Shown piece by piece: positions 8,669 to 19,694 of a DNA stretch of 64,000 nucleotides. The position numbers and the translations under genes are program-made. The stretch is from Alphaproteobacteria bacterium (GTDB lineage: Bacteria > Pseudomonadota > Alphaproteobacteria > Micropepsales > Micropepsaceae). Below the pieces are notes generated by a model. It ran no database searches and was not told where the DNA came from. It saw nothing but the letters and a program-made list of their open reading frames with translations. Within the stretch, counting starts at the first letter, position 1, and the number at the start of each line of letters is the position of its first letter. The stretch lies in NCBI GenBank assembly GCA_017983635.1, contig JAGOBA010000003.1, forward strand, positions 62,001 to 126,000. The letters run 5' to 3'.

Positions 8669-8851
8669 AGCCATACGCCTCCAACATGATTCAACTAGAA
8701 CGCTATTGCCTCATAGGTTTCGCGTTTCCGCAATAAACTCGCGGCGCTCTCTTTGAGGGCTGGAATTGAATCGCGACGTCCAGTTATGCGCGTTTTATTG
8801 GGGTTTTGAGCGGCCGGTTTCGAGACGACCGCGCTGCAAACGAAATTTCGC

Positions 8852-9565
8852 CTAGGGTTTCGCCCACTCCATGACGAGGAACCAGGGTGCTCGAACGTAG
8901 TTGGCCGCTCGGTCGGTTGGCGCGTCGGCGGTGGGGCGCGGTTCGTCGAAATGGGTGAGGGTCAAGCCCTGCGCCAGCAGAAGCTTCATGTAAGCGCTGA
9001 GCGGGCGGTGGTGATTGCGGATGCGAATGCCGCGCCATTCGATCCAGGCGGCGCTCTCAGTCAGGTAGTGGTCGATTTGAAAGTGCTTGCGTTTGCCGTG
9101 TTCGTCGAGCGACCAGTCGGTTTCCTGGCCTGCCGTGTTGAAGGCGGTCAAGTTCGCGATCAGAAGACGGCCGCCAGGTTCGAGTACGCGCGTTATTTCG
9201 GCGATTGCCGGCGCGATTTCCGGTATGTCGATGAGGGAGAGATAGCTTACGACAAGATCGAACGCGCCGTCGCCGAAGGGCAGTTTGGCCGCATCGGTTT
9301 GGATGTAGGTTCCTTGTGGGTCGCGCTGTTGAGCGTGGTTGATCAGGCTCGGTGTCGGATCGACTCCGCTGACGGCGATACCACGCGCGGCGAGCATCCG
9401 GCAGAACCGCCCTTCACCGCAGCCGACGTCGAGCGCCGTCTTCGCGCCGTTAGCCAGCGCCAAGGGCAGCATCACCGGGTCGAGGACATACCGGCGCCCG
9501 AAGTCGCCGTGCTCGCCCATGTCCGCGATCCAGGCGGCCGCGGATTCTTCCCAACCACTGGTCAT
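8852..9565 (-). CDS. Class I SAM-dependent methyltransferase
   Basis: Rossmann-fold methyltransferase of about 237 residues. Motif I is ALDVGCGEGRFCRMLA, followed by an acidic motif II region (VSGVDPTPSLINHA), a motif IV segment (GAFDLVVSYLSLIDIPEI) and a motif V/VI region (RVLEPGGRLLIANL), as in UbiE/Methyltransf_11 proteins. The later part contains HFQIDHYLTESAAWIEW, common in small-molecule methyltransferases. I prefer the ATG at 9565; the frame also opens at 9592, right against the glnA terminator hairpin. It is downstream of glnA on the same strand but beyond a terminator, so probably separately expressed. Substrate unknown. Confidence 0.82.
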   Translation of the reverse strand: MTSGWEESAAAWIADMGEHGDFGRRYVLDPVMLPLALANGAKTALDVGCGEGRFCRMLAARGIAVSGVDPTPSLINHAQQRDPQGTYIQTDAAKLPFGDGAFDLVVSYLSLIDIPEIAPAIAEITRVLEPGGRLLIANLTAFNTAGQETDWSLDEHGKRKHFQIDHYLTESAAWIEWRGIRIRNHHRPLSAYMKLLLAQGLTLTHFDEPRPTADAPTDRAANYVRAPWFLVMEWAKP

Positions 9566-9598
9566 GTTCGTTGCTCGAACTGAGGCGACCATATTGAG

Positions 9599-9624
9599 AA
9601 AGGCCGGGATCGCTCCCGGCCTTT
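9599..9624 (-). terminator. Intrinsic terminator after glnA
   Basis: A perfect 11-bp stem (9599-9609 with 9614-9624, core GGCCGGGA/TCCCGGCC) closes on a 4-base loop. It lies 23 bases past the glnA stop. On the minus strand the stem is followed by TTTCTC, a weak T-run; the A-rich base on the other side would let it work on both strands. Confidence 0.7.
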
Positions 9625-9646
9625 GACTTCAAGTCCGGCGGTTGGC

Positions 9647-11056
9647 TTACACCGAGTAGTACATCTGGAACTCGATCGGGTGCGGGGTGTGCTCGTACGC
9701 ATGCACTTCCTGCATCTTGAGTTCGATGTAGCTGTCGATGAAGTCGTCCGAGAAGACGTTGCCGCGCTTTAAGAACGCGCGGTTGCGGTCGAGGTTGTCG
9801 AGCGACTCGCGCAGGCTGCCGCACACTTGGGGAACGTCCTTCAGCTCTTCCGGCGGCAGGGCGTAGAGATCCTTGTCCATCGGTTGGCCCGGGTGGATCT
9901 TGTTCTGGATGCCGTCGAGGCCCGCCATCAGCATCGCCGCGTAAGCGAGGTAGGGGTTTGCGCCCGGATCCGGGAAGCGGACTTCGATGCGCTTGGCCTT
10001 CGGGCCGGCGCCGAACGGAATGCGGATCGACGCCGAACGGTTGCGCGACGAGTAGGCGAGCAACACGGGTGCTTCGAAGCCCGGGATGAGACGCTTGTAG
10101 GAGTTTGTCAGCGGGTTCGTGAGCGCGTTGATGGCCTTGGCGTGCTTGATGATGCCGCCGATGTAGTAGAGGCACATCTCAGACAGGTCCGCGTAGCCCG
10201 AGCCCGCGAACAGCGGCTGGCCGCCCTTCCAGATCGACTGGTGCACGTGCATGCCCGAGCCGTTGTCGCCCTTGATCGGCTTCGGCATGAACGTCGCCGA
10301 CTTGCCGTAGGCGGCGGCGACCTGGTGCACGACGTACTTGTAGATCTGCATGCGGTCGGCGGTTTTCACCAGCGTCGAGTATTTGAAGCCGAGCTCGTGC
10401 TGCGAGGGCGCCACTTCGTGGTGGTGCTTCTCGGGCTCGATGCCCATGTCGCCCATGATCGAGAGCATCTCGGAGCGGATGTCTTGGCTGCTGTCGACGG
10501 GCGGCACGGGGAAGTAGCCGCCCTTGACCGGCGGACGGTGGCCGAGATTGCCTTGCTCGTATTCCGTGCTCGTGTTGTAGGGGCCTTCGGCGGAGTCGAT
10601 CTCGTAGCCGACCTTGTTCATCGACACCGTGTGGCGCACGTCGTCGAAGATGAAGAACTCGGCTTCCGGACCGAACATCGCGGTGTCGCCGACGCCGGCG
10701 GAGCGCATGTAGTTCTCAGCAGCCTTGGCGATCGAGCGCGGGCAGCGGCCATAGGGTTGATGCGTCGACGGCTCAAGCACGTCGCAGAACAGGATCAACG
10801 TCTTCTGCGCGAAGAACGGGTCGACGACTGCGGTCGACGGATCGGGCAGCAGCGTCATGTCGGATTCGTTGATCGCCTTCCAGCCCGCGATCGACGAACC
10901 GTCGAACATCGTGCCGGTCTCGAACAGGTCCTTGTCGATCAGCGACAGGTCGAACGTGACGTGTTGCCACTTACCGCGCGGATCGGTGAAGCGCAGGTCG
11001 ACGAATTTGATCTCTTCGTCCTTGATTTTCTTCAGGACGGTGTCTGCGTTTGCCAT
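9647..11056 (-). CDS. glnA: Glutamine synthetase type I
   Basis: Makes glutamine from glutamate, ammonia and ATP, the main ammonium-assimilation step. The 469-residue length is standard for dodecameric GSI. Visible signatures are the N-terminal [18 protein letters not shown], the latch [17 protein letters not shown], the metal and ATP region [22 protein letters not shown] with the ATP-binding histidine, and [19 protein letters not shown]. The adenylylation site Tyr398 is present in [11 protein letters not shown], so activity is probably controlled by GlnE. It is the second gene of glnB-glnA on the minus strand, 52 bases after glnB, so it shares PII-linked nitrogen control. Confidence 0.97.
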   Translation of the reverse strand: MANADTVLKKIKDEEIKFVDLRFTDPRGKWQHVTFDLSLIDKDLFETGTMFDGSSIAGWKAINESDMTLLPDPSTAVVDPFFAQKTLILFCDVLEPSTHQPYGRCPRSIAKAAENYMRSAGVGDTAMFGPEAEFFIFDDVRHTVSMNKVGYEIDSAEGPYNTSTEYEQGNLGHRPPVKGGYFPVPPVDSSQDIRSEMLSIMGDMGIEPEKHHHEVAPSQHELGFKYSTLVKTADRMQIYKYVVHQVAAAYGKSATFMPKPIKGDNGSGMHVHQSIWKGGQPLFAGSGYADLSEMCLYYIGGIIKHAKAINALTNPLTNSYKRLIPGFEAPVLLAYSSRNRSASIRIPFGAGPKAKRIEVRFPDPGANPYLAYAAMLMAGLDGIQNKIHPGQPMDKDLYALPPEELKDVPQVCGSLRESLDNLDRNRAFLKRGNVFSDDFIDSYIELKMQEVHAYEHTPHPIEFQMYYSV

Positions 11057-11108
11057 CTGTCTCGTTATCCTTTCATGACCTGACCGCTCGCGCGGCGATG
11101 GTTTTCAA

Positions 11109-12806
<1,698 letters not shown>

Positions 12807-12820
12807 CGTGAAGGACGGAA

Positions 12821-14362
12821 ATGACTGATGATCGAATGCCGATACTTGTCGGTTGTGGGCAGCTGACGCAGCGGACGGCGCAGAAGGGGGAGCTTGAGAA
12901 GAGTCTCGATCCTCTGCAGTTGTTGACGGAGGCGTCGACAAAGGCGCTCGCCGATACAGGCGCTGGCGAGAAGTTGAAGCCGTTGATCGACAACATTTCG
13001 GTCGTGCGGTTTACAGCGGATTCGTCGGAGACGGGGCGTTTGCCGATTGGGCAGTACTCGAATGCGCCGCGCTCGCTCGGCAACAGGATCGGTGCGAAGG
13101 CGCGGCGGGAGTACTACACGGCCGCCGGCGGGAACACGCCGCAGTGGCTGGTCAATCGCACGGCGGAGGAGATTGCGAACGGCGAGACGACCGTGGCGCT
13201 GCTTGCAGGTTCCGAAGATCTGGCGACGCTGATTGGCGCGCTGAACAAGGGGATCGCGCTCAAGTGGGGCGAAGATGCGGGCGGGGAGCCCATTCACATT
13301 GGCGAGAACCGGCGCGGCGTGAACGATCAGGAGCGCGCGCATGCGATGTATTTCCCAGTGAACACGTATCCGCTGTTCGAAAACGGCATTCGCGGTTGCA
13401 AGAAGCGTACGGTGCGCGACCATCAACTGGCGCTCGGGCGTTTGTTCTCGCCGTTCTCTAAAGTTGCGGCGGAAAATCCGTACTCGTGGTTTCCGACGTT
13501 CCGCACGCCCGAAGAAATTGCGACGCCGTCCGACAACAACCGCTACGTGGGGTTTCCGTACACGAAGTACATGAATGCCGTCATTCAAGTGGACATGGCG
13601 GCTGCCGTGGTGATGACGAACGTGAAAACCGCGCGCGAGCTCGGCATTCCGGAAGCGAAGTGGGTCTATCTGCACGGTTGCGCCGAGGCGATGGACATTT
13701 GGCACGTGAGCGAGCGCGTGAACTATCATTCCTCACCCGCGATTCGAACGATGGGTCAGAAGGCGTTTTCGATGGCTGGGAAAACCGCGAACGATTTGGA
13801 ATTCATCGACCTCTATTCCTGCTTTCCGTCGGCGGTCGAGATCGGCTGTCAGGAACTGGGCATTGCGGAGGATGATCGGCGTGGGCTGACCGTTACGGGC
13901 GGGTTGCCGTATTTCGGCGGGGCCGGAAACAACTACGTCATGCACTCGATCGTGACGATGATGGAGAAAGTGCGCTCGAAGCCCGGGAGCTTCGGTATGG
14001 TGACGGCGAACGGATGGTTCGTGACGAAACACGCGCTCGGCATCTATTCGACGACGCCGGTGAAGGGGCCGTGGACGCGCGAGGATCCGAAGTCCTATCA
14101 GCGCGACATTGACGCGATGGCGCATCCGGAAGTCGACCCGCAGCCGAACGGTGACGGTGTCGTCGAAACCTACACCGTCATGCATGATCGCGGCGGCCCA
14201 AAGATGGGGATCATCATCGGGCGCCTGCCGAACGGGAAGCGGTTCTTGGCGCACACACCGCACGATGCGGCGACGCTGAATGACTTGATGGAGCGTGAGA
14301 CGCTCGGCCGCCCCGGTCAGGTGACCGCCGGCGAGAAGACCAACCTCTTCGTTCCGCAGTGA
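12821..14362 (+). CDS. Thiolase-like protein (acetyl-CoA acetyltransferase family), catalytic Cys missing
   Basis: A 513-residue member of the thiolase superfamily with an extra C-terminal domain, as in thiolase-like protein type 1. Thiolase landmarks are MPILVGCGQLTQR at the N-terminus, VALLAGSEDL (aligned to the VAGGMES strand), FIDLYSCFPSAVEIGCQELG and TGGLPYFGGAGNNYVMHSI. The nucleophile position, normally CGSG, reads AAGGNTPQ, and the GHP histidine position reads FGGAG, so standard Claisen catalysis looks impossible or altered. The last 90 or so residues (VVETYTVMHDRGGPKMGIIIG) form a beta domain typical of this subgroup. RBS AAGGACGG precedes the start. A role in lipid or acyl-CoA handling is likely, but the reaction is not known to me. 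Confidence 0.8.
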   Translation: MTDDRMPILVGCGQLTQRTAQKGELEKSLDPLQLLTEASTKALADTGAGEKLKPLIDNISVVRFTADSSETGRLPIGQYSNAPRSLGNRIGAKARREYYTAAGGNTPQWLVNRTAEEIANGETTVALLAGSEDLATLIGALNKGIALKWGEDAGGEPIHIGENRRGVNDQERAHAMYFPVNTYPLFENGIRGCKKRTVRDHQLALGRLFSPFSKVAAENPYSWFPTFRTPEEIATPSDNNRYVGFPYTKYMNAVIQVDMAAAVVMTNVKTARELGIPEAKWVYLHGCAEAMDIWHVSERVNYHSSPAIRTMGQKAFSMAGKTANDLEFIDLYSCFPSAVEIGCQELGIAEDDRRGLTVTGGLPYFGGAGNNYVMHSIVTMMEKVRSKPGSFGMVTANGWFVTKHALGIYSTTPVKGPWTREDPKSYQRDIDAMAHPEVDPQPNGDGVVETYTVMHDRGGPKMGIIIGRLPNGKRFLAHTPHDAATLNDLMERETLGRPGQVTAGEKTNLFVPQ

Positions 14363-14366
14363 AACC

Positions 14367-14924
14367 ATGGCGCGGCTCTATCTCGTCAGACATGGTGAGC
14401 CCGCGGGGACATGGGGACAGTCGGACGATCCCGATCCGGGCCTCACGGAGCTTGGCCGCACGCAGGCCGAGGGCGCGGCGGAACAGCTTCTGATGACGCC
14501 GCCGACGTTGATCGTGTCGAGCCCGCTACGGCGCGCGCGGGAGACGGCGATCCCGCTGGCGTCGGCGATGAAGTTGGAGGCGACGATTGTCGAAGCCGTT
14601 GCCGAGATTCCAACGCCGGCGTCGGTGGCCTTCGCGCAGCGTGGTGATTGGTTGCGCGGCTTGATGGCCGGCGAGTGGGGTGCTGCCGATGTTTCGCTGC
14701 GTGCGTGGCGCGACGGCATTGTTTCATATCTGACAGGACTGCAGGAAGACACAGCGGTGTTCTCGCATTTCGTCGCGATCAATGTGGCGCTTGGGGCTGC
14801 GATCGGCGACGACCGGGTGGTTTGCTTTAAGCCGTCGCATGCGTCGGTGACGGTGTTCGAAACGAAGGGGCGCGCGATTTCGCTCATCGAATTGGGCCAA
14901 ACGGCCGAGACATCCATCAAATAG
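14367..14924 (+). CDS. Histidine phosphatase family protein
   Basis: Member of the phosphoglycerate-mutase-like histidine phosphatases, 185 residues. The catalytic RHGEP motif is near residues 8-12, followed by LTELGRTQAEGAAEQL and VSSPLRRARETAIPLA (the second phosphate-binding Arg). The C-terminal catalytic His lies in VFSHFVAINVALGAAIGD. No signal peptide. It starts 4 bases after the thiolase-like gene, so translation is probably coupled. Substrates in this family range from sugar phosphates to nucleotides and cannot be chosen here. Confidence 0.85.
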   Translation: MARLYLVRHGEPAGTWGQSDDPDPGLTELGRTQAEGAAEQLLMTPPTLIVSSPLRRARETAIPLASAMKLEATIVEAVAEIPTPASVAFAQRGDWLRGLMAGEWGAADVSLRAWRDGIVSYLTGLQEDTAVFSHFVAINVALGAAIGDDRVVCFKPSHASVTVFETKGRAISLIELGQTAETSIK

Positions 14925-14933
14925 GCGGGACGC

Positions 14934-16337
14934 ATGACCGACATTCATTGGATGAGCGCGACGCAGCTGGTCGCTGCCTATCGCAGCAAGGAGCTCTCGC
15001 CGGTCGAAGTGGCGGAGTACTTGCTCGGCCGCATCGAGGCGTTGGACGCTCGGATCAACGCGTTTTGTCTAGTCGATCCCGCGACAACGCTAGCGCAGGC
15101 ACAAGCGTCCGAAGAGCGTTGGATGAGCGGCGAACCGCAAGGTTTGCTCGACGGTGTGCCGGTCGCGATCAAGGACCTGGTGGTGTCGAAGGGCTGGCCG
15201 ACGATGCGCGGGTCGAAGACGGTCGATCCAAACCAGGCCTGCGAACACGATGCGCCAAGCGTGGCACGCTTGCGTGAGCACGGCGCGGTCTTCATCGGCA
15301 AATCGACGACGCCGGAGTTCGGCTGGAAGGCGACGAACGATAATCCGTTGACCGGCGTGACGCGTAATCCCTGGAACCTCGACAAGACGCCGGGCGGTTC
15401 GAGCGGCGGGGCAGGCGCGGCGCTTGCGGCGGGCTACTGTCCGCTCGCGATCGGCACGGATGCCGGCGGCTCGATCCGGATTCCGGCCAGCTTTTGCGGC
15501 GTGTTCGGGTTGAAGCCGACCTTCGGCCGCGTGGCGGCGTGGCCGGCGAGCCCGTTCACGAACTTAGCGCATGTGGGGCCGATGTCGCGCACGGTGGCGG
15601 ACAGCGCGCTGTTCCTAAATGTAATCTCGGAACCCGATCCGCGCGATTGGTATCAGCAGCCGTTTGCTCAGGTCGATTTCAGCTGGAGCCTCGACAAGGG
15701 TTTGCGCGGGGCGAAGATTGCGTTCAGTCCGCGGCTCGGTTGGGTGGATCGAGTCGATGCTGAAGTCGAGGCTGCGGTGGCGAGTGCGGTGAAGCGCTTT
15801 ACCGAGGTCGGCGCCCAGGTGACGGAGATCGATCCGCCGGGAGGCGATCCGACGTCGTTCTTCAAGGTGCTTTATTTCTCCGGCGCTGGATTTTTGTTGG
15901 CCAACTATCCGGAAGAGAAGTTGGCGCTGCTCGACCCGAATTTGCGCGAGATCGTCGAGGCGTCGCGCGACATGACGCGGATCGACTTTCAGCAGGCGAC
16001 AGCCGAGCGTGCGGCCTACGGTGCGGGCATGAAGGGGTTCATGGCGGACTTCGACTTTCTGGTGACACCAATGATCGCGGTGCCGCCGTTCGATACGCCG
16101 CTGGTCACGCCCTACGATCCGGACGGTAAGCTCTGGCTGGAATGGACGCCATTCACCTATCCGTTCAACCTAACCCAACAGCCCGCGGCCAGCATCAATT
16201 GCGGTTTCACCGCGAGCGGTCTGCCCATCGGTCTACAAATCGTCGGGCGCCACGGCGACGACGCGCGGGTGCTGCAAGCGGCGCAGGCGTTGGAGAAGTT
16301 GTTGGGGTTGGTGGATCGGCATCCGGCGGAGTTGTAG
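14934..16337 (+). CDS. Amidase (amidase-signature family)
   Basis: Hydrolase of 467 residues with the Ser-cisSer-Lys triad of the amidase-signature family. The Lys is in VPVAIKDLVV, the serines are in TPGGSSGGAGAALAAG, and TDAGGSIRIPASFCGVFG supplies the conserved nucleophile Ser. The C-terminal PAASINCGFTASGLPIGLQ segment is also typical. It lacks the strict features of GatA, and no gatB or gatC is adjacent, so a general amide or ester substrate is more likely than tRNA transamidation. Last gene of the run that begins at 11643; a long inverted-repeat element follows its stop by 7 bases. Confidence 0.88.
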   Translation: MTDIHWMSATQLVAAYRSKELSPVEVAEYLLGRIEALDARINAFCLVDPATTLAQAQASEERWMSGEPQGLLDGVPVAIKDLVVSKGWPTMRGSKTVDPNQACEHDAPSVARLREHGAVFIGKSTTPEFGWKATNDNPLTGVTRNPWNLDKTPGGSSGGAGAALAAGYCPLAIGTDAGGSIRIPASFCGVFGLKPTFGRVAAWPASPFTNLAHVGPMSRTVADSALFLNVISEPDPRDWYQQPFAQVDFSWSLDKGLRGAKIAFSPRLGWVDRVDAEVEAAVASAVKRFTEVGAQVTEIDPPGGDPTSFFKVLYFSGAGFLLANYPEEKLALLDPNLREIVEASRDMTRIDFQQATAERAAYGAGMKGFMADFDFLVTPMIAVPPFDTPLVTPYDPDGKLWLEWTPFTYPFNLTQQPAASINCGFTASGLPIGLQIVGRHGDDARVLQAAQALEKLLGLVDRHPAEL

Positions 16338-16344
16338 CCCACTA

Positions 16345-16502
16345 TCGTCATGGCCGCGCCTGACCCGGCCACCCAGGGCCACGCGTGGCAACGCGGTGAC
16401 ATATCGTCGTCAGCCTTTGTCGTTCGCCGCTTCGCGGCTAGAGTCTCTCGCGCGCACCGACGTGCGCGCACTGGGTGGCCGGGTCAAGCCCGGCCATGAC
16501 GA
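16345..16502. repeat. Long inverted-repeat element (158 bp, rhizobial palindrome type)
   Basis: The left arm 16345-16376 and right arm 16471-16502 are complementary in 30 of 32 positions; the right arm contains CTGGGTGGCCGGGTCAAGCC and CGGCCATGACGA. The interior holds further palindromes: GCCACGCGTGGC, and GCGCGCAC-cgac-GTGCGCGC beside the right arm. No ORF is encoded. I recall such GGTGGCCGGGTCAAGCCCGGCCATGA-type palindromes as abundant intergenic repeats in Bradyrhizobium relatives. It separates the amidase run from nnr and could act as a bidirectional terminator or be a miniature mobile element. Confidence 0.75.
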
Positions 16503-16523
16503 ACTGAGAGTTATGGCGCGATC

Positions 16524-18020
16524 ATGTGGACACTAGGCCCTGAAATACTAACTGTCGCCGAGATGGGCGAAGTCGATCGGCTGACTGCGGCGTCGGGCGT
16601 TCCTACGCTGACGCTCATGGAGAATGCCGGGCGGCAGGTTGCCAATGAGATTACGAAACGCTGGTCGGTGCGGCGCACCACCGTCCTTTGCGGACCGGGA
16701 AATAACGGTGGTGATGGATATGTCGTGGCGCGGCACCTGGAGGCACGCGGGTATCCGGTTGAGGTCGTGAAGGTTGGCGATCACGCGGCGTTGAAGAGCG
16801 ATGCGGCGGCGATGGCGAGGCTCTGGACCGGGCCGTCGCGTGCGTTCAATCCGAAGGAAGCGATCCATGGCGACTTGTTCGTCGATGCGATTTTCGGGGC
16901 GGGGCTGAGCCGAGGGTTGGCGCCTGAGCTTTCGCAACTTTTCGAAGACATCGGCATGGCGGATGTGCCGATCGTCGCTGTCGATGTGCCGAGTGGCGTG
17001 CATGGCGATCGTGCCAAGTTTCTCGACGACGGGCAGCCGTGGCAAGCGGCGTTGACGGTGACATTCTTTCGGAAGAAGCCGGCGCACGTGCTTTATCCTT
17101 CGCGCGGTTATTGCGGCGAGATCGTTTGCGTCGATATCGGGATTCCGGATGGAATGCTCCGCGCGCTGGTCGATCCCGGTATGGGCGGGGTGCGCGCTGC
17201 GCCGATGTTGGTCGAGAATGGGGAACCGCCGATGCCAAAGCGGTTAGGTGTTGCGGTTCATAAGTACACGCGCGGGCATTGCTTGGTCGTGAGCGGGCCG
17301 GCGAGTGCTACGGGTGCGGCGCGCTTGGCGGCGCGGGCGGCGTTGCGCGTTGGTGCGGGACTGGTGACGGTCGCCGGCGATGCGGCCGCGGTTCAGACGC
17401 TGAGCTCTTCGTTGACGGCGGTGATGGTGCGGGAGGCGGGTACGCCCGCCGCGCTGCAAGCGCTGCTCCAGGACAAGCGATTGAATGCGGTTGTGGTCGG
17501 ACCGGGGAACGGTTTGGGCGAAACGACACAGGAGAAGGTCGCGGCCGTGCTCGCATCCGGGGCGTCGGTGGTTTTGGACGCGGATGCGCTGTCGTCGTTC
17601 GCTGACCGGCCGGAGGTACTGTTCAAGCTGTTGAACGACCGGTGTGTTCTGACTCCGCATGAGGGAGAGTTCGAGCGGCTGTTCCCAGGACTGTTGGCAA
17701 AGTCGGAGAATCGGATCGAGGCGGCGCGGACGGCGGCGGCGCGGTCGCAGGCCGTGGTGTTGCTCAAGGGGGCGGATACGGTGATCGCCAAGCCGAACGG
17801 CGATGCGGCCGTGAACACGAATGCGCCCGCTGACTTGGCGACAGCTGGGTCGGGCGACGTCTTGGCTGGCGTTATTGGCGGGCTTTTGGCGCAAGGCATG
17901 GCGCCGTTCGATGCGGCACGGCTCGGTGCCTTTGCTCACGGTGCGTGCGGCAGAATCGCAGGGCCCGGATTGATTGCAGAGGACCTGGCCGATCTCCTTC
18001 CCCGTGCGATGGCCTTCTAG
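16524..18020 (+). CDS. nnr: Bifunctional NAD(P)H-hydrate epimerase / ADP-dependent hydrate dehydratase
   Basis: Repairs damaged NADHX and NADPHX in the cytoplasm. The 498-residue protein has an N-terminal YjeF epimerase domain (about 1-215) with MENAGRQVA, the glycine-rich CGPGNNGGDGYVVARHL and IFGAGLSRG. The C-terminal ribokinase-like dehydratase (about 235-498) shows VVSGPASATGAARLAARAAL, VVVGPGNGLG, VLDADALSSF, LTPHEGEFERL and the catalytic NTNAPADLATAGSGDVLAG. In many alphaproteobacteria nnr stands directly before glnB-glnA, from memory; here about 5 kb lie between them. Confidence 0.95.
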   Translation: MWTLGPEILTVAEMGEVDRLTAASGVPTLTLMENAGRQVANEITKRWSVRRTTVLCGPGNNGGDGYVVARHLEARGYPVEVVKVGDHAALKSDAAAMARLWTGPSRAFNPKEAIHGDLFVDAIFGAGLSRGLAPELSQLFEDIGMADVPIVAVDVPSGVHGDRAKFLDDGQPWQAALTVTFFRKKPAHVLYPSRGYCGEIVCVDIGIPDGMLRALVDPGMGGVRAAPMLVENGEPPMPKRLGVAVHKYTRGHCLVVSGPASATGAARLAARAALRVGAGLVTVAGDAAAVQTLSSSLTAVMVREAGTPAALQALLQDKRLNAVVVGPGNGLGETTQEKVAAVLASGASVVLDADALSSFADRPEVLFKLLNDRCVLTPHEGEFERLFPGLLAKSENRIEAARTAAARSQAVVLLKGADTVIAKPNGDAAVNTNAPADLATAGSGDVLAGVIGGLLAQGMAPFDAARLGAFAHGACGRIAGPGLIAEDLADLLPRAMAF

Positions 18021-18044
18021 GAAAATGAGCACGCCGGGCGGGCT

Positions 18045-18072
18045 TTGAGTTTCAAATTCCCCCTGCTATAGA
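18045..18072 (+). promoter_or_regulatory. Sigma-70-type promoter for tRNA-Leu
   Basis: TTGAGT (18045-18050) and TATAGA (18067-18072) are 16 bases apart, both good matches. The tRNA gene begins about 68 bases after the expected start. The region also serves as the gap after nnr. Confidence 0.6.
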
Positions 18073-18146
18073 CACCGCCCTTCAAACGGAAACACCGGCG
18101 CAACCCTTTTGCCGGCGTCGAATTTTGGGTACGCGCGCCGGCAAAG

Positions 18147-18231
18147 GCGGGCGTGGCGGAACTGGTAGACGCACTGGATTTAGGTTCCAGCGGCGAAAGT
18201 CGTGGGGGTTCAAGTCCCTCCGCCCGCACCA
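18147..18231 (+). tRNA. tRNA-Leu (anticodon UAG)
   Basis: An 85-base class II tRNA with encoded CCA. The acceptor stem GCGGGCG pairs with CGCCCGC, the anticodon stem CTGGA pairs with TCCAG around TTTAGGT (anticodon TAG), and a long variable arm follows, as expected for leucine. T-arm GGGGGTTCAAGTCCCTC is canonical. It is immediately upstream of tig. Confidence 0.97.
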
Positions 18232-18286
18232 TGCGCTCCCTCAAATCGATGGCTAGGCTGGACTCACGAGGCAGGACTTTAAGGCC

Positions 18287-19648
18287 ATGGAAATTACCGA
18301 AACGGTGAACGCTCATCTTCGCCGCGAGTTTCGCATCACTGTCGGTGTCGGCGATTTGGACGCGAAGCTGAGCACCCGCCTTGAGGGCATGAAAGACCAG
18401 GTTCAGCTCAAGGGCTTTCGTCCCGGCAAGGTCCCGGTCTCGCATTTGCGCAAGACGTTCGGCAAGTCGATGATGGGCGAGATCGTCCAAGAGGCGGTGG
18501 CCGAGTTCAGTCAGAAGGCGGTGGAGGATCGCTCGCTGCGTCCAGCGATGTCGCCGACGATTCAGTTGGTGAGCCCGGTCGACAAGGTGATCGCCGGCTC
18601 GGAAGACCTGGTCTTCACGATGGGTGTCGATCTGATGCCCGAGTTCAAGCTGGTTGACGCGTCGACGATCTCGCTGCAGCGTCCGGTTACGGAAGTGGGC
18701 GATGAGAGCGTCGAGGAATCGCTCAAGCGTCTCGCCGCGCAGCAGCGCACGTACGAGCCGAAGGGTGACGACGCGCCGGCACAAGAAGGCGATCAGCTGT
18801 TGATCGATTTCGTCGGCAAGATCGACGGCATTCCGTTCGAGGGCGGCACGGCGGAGAACGCAGAACTGGTTGTCGGTTCCGGCTCGTTCATTCCGGGCTT
18901 CGAAGAGCAATTGAAGGGTACGAAGGCCGGTGACAGCAAGGCCGTGTCGGTGACGTTCCCTGCGGAATACCCGGCGGCGAATCTGGCCGGCAAGTTCGCC
19001 GACTTTGACGTGCGGGTGAAGGAAGTGCGGCGCGGCGTTGAGGCGGAGGTCGACGAGACCCTGGCTACGAAGCTGGGCCTCGACAGCTTGGACAAGCTGC
19101 GCGATGCGGCGCGGGCGCAGTTGGCGGGACAGTTCGGTCAAGCAAGCCGCGCGCATTTGAAACGTGCGCTGCTCGATGCGTTGGACGAGGCACACAGTTT
19201 CGAGCTTCCGGGCGGCATGGTGGAGGCCGAGTTCAAGCAAATTTGGGCGCAGGTCGAGCAGGACATCAAGGCCGGCAATATGGCCGACGAGGACAAGTCG
19301 AAGTCGGAAGACGAGCTTAAAGCGGAGTTCCGCAAGATTGCGGAACGGCGCGTTCGGTTGGGGTTGGTGCTCTCGGAGTTCGGCCGGGTCAACAACGTGC
19401 AAGTGACACAGGAAGAGTTGAATCGCGCGGTGGTGATGCAGGCGCGTCAGTACCCGGGGCAGGAGCAACGGATCGTCGAAATCTACCGCAACAACCCCGA
19501 CGCGGTCGCGCAGCTTCGTGCACCAATCTTTGAGGACAAGGTCGTCGACTTCCTTTGCGGTCAGGTAAAGATCACGGACCGGCCGGTGAGTCGTGAGGAC
19601 CTGTTTAAGGACCCGGACGATCTGGCCAAGATTTTGAAGGCTGGTTGA
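18287..19648 (+). CDS. tig: Trigger factor
   Basis: Ribosome-bound chaperone and peptidyl-prolyl isomerase, first to meet nascent chains at the exit tunnel. The 453-residue protein has the ribosome-docking signature GFRPGKVPVSHLRKTFG near residues 44-60, an FKBP-type PPIase domain (about 165-245; LLIDFVGKIDGIPFEGG and GSGSFIPGFEEQLKG) and a long helical C-terminal cradle. Order tig-clpP-clpX-lon is the conserved protein quality-control cluster; the gap to clpP is 46 bases, so they may be co-transcribed. Confidence 0.97.
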   Translation: MEITETVNAHLRREFRITVGVGDLDAKLSTRLEGMKDQVQLKGFRPGKVPVSHLRKTFGKSMMGEIVQEAVAEFSQKAVEDRSLRPAMSPTIQLVSPVDKVIAGSEDLVFTMGVDLMPEFKLVDASTISLQRPVTEVGDESVEESLKRLAAQQRTYEPKGDDAPAQEGDQLLIDFVGKIDGIPFEGGTAENAELVVGSGSFIPGFEEQLKGTKAGDSKAVSVTFPAEYPAANLAGKFADFDVRVKEVRRGVEAEVDETLATKLGLDSLDKLRDAARAQLAGQFGQASRAHLKRALLDALDEAHSFELPGGMVEAEFKQIWAQVEQDIKAGNMADEDKSKSEDELKAEFRKIAERRVRLGLVLSEFGRVNNVQVTQEELNRAVVMQARQYPGQEQRIVEIYRNNPDAVAQLRAPIFEDKVVDFLCGQVKITDRPVSREDLFKDPDDLAKILKAG

Positions 19649-19694
19649 ACAACAGACGCGGGTTGCCTTTGGGCCCCGCGCGTGAGGCGGTATC

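Noticed and set aside
17308..17556. Antisense open frames rich in Arg, Ala and Pro within nnr
   Set aside because: Shadow frames caused by third-position GC; nnr motifs are clear on the plus strand.
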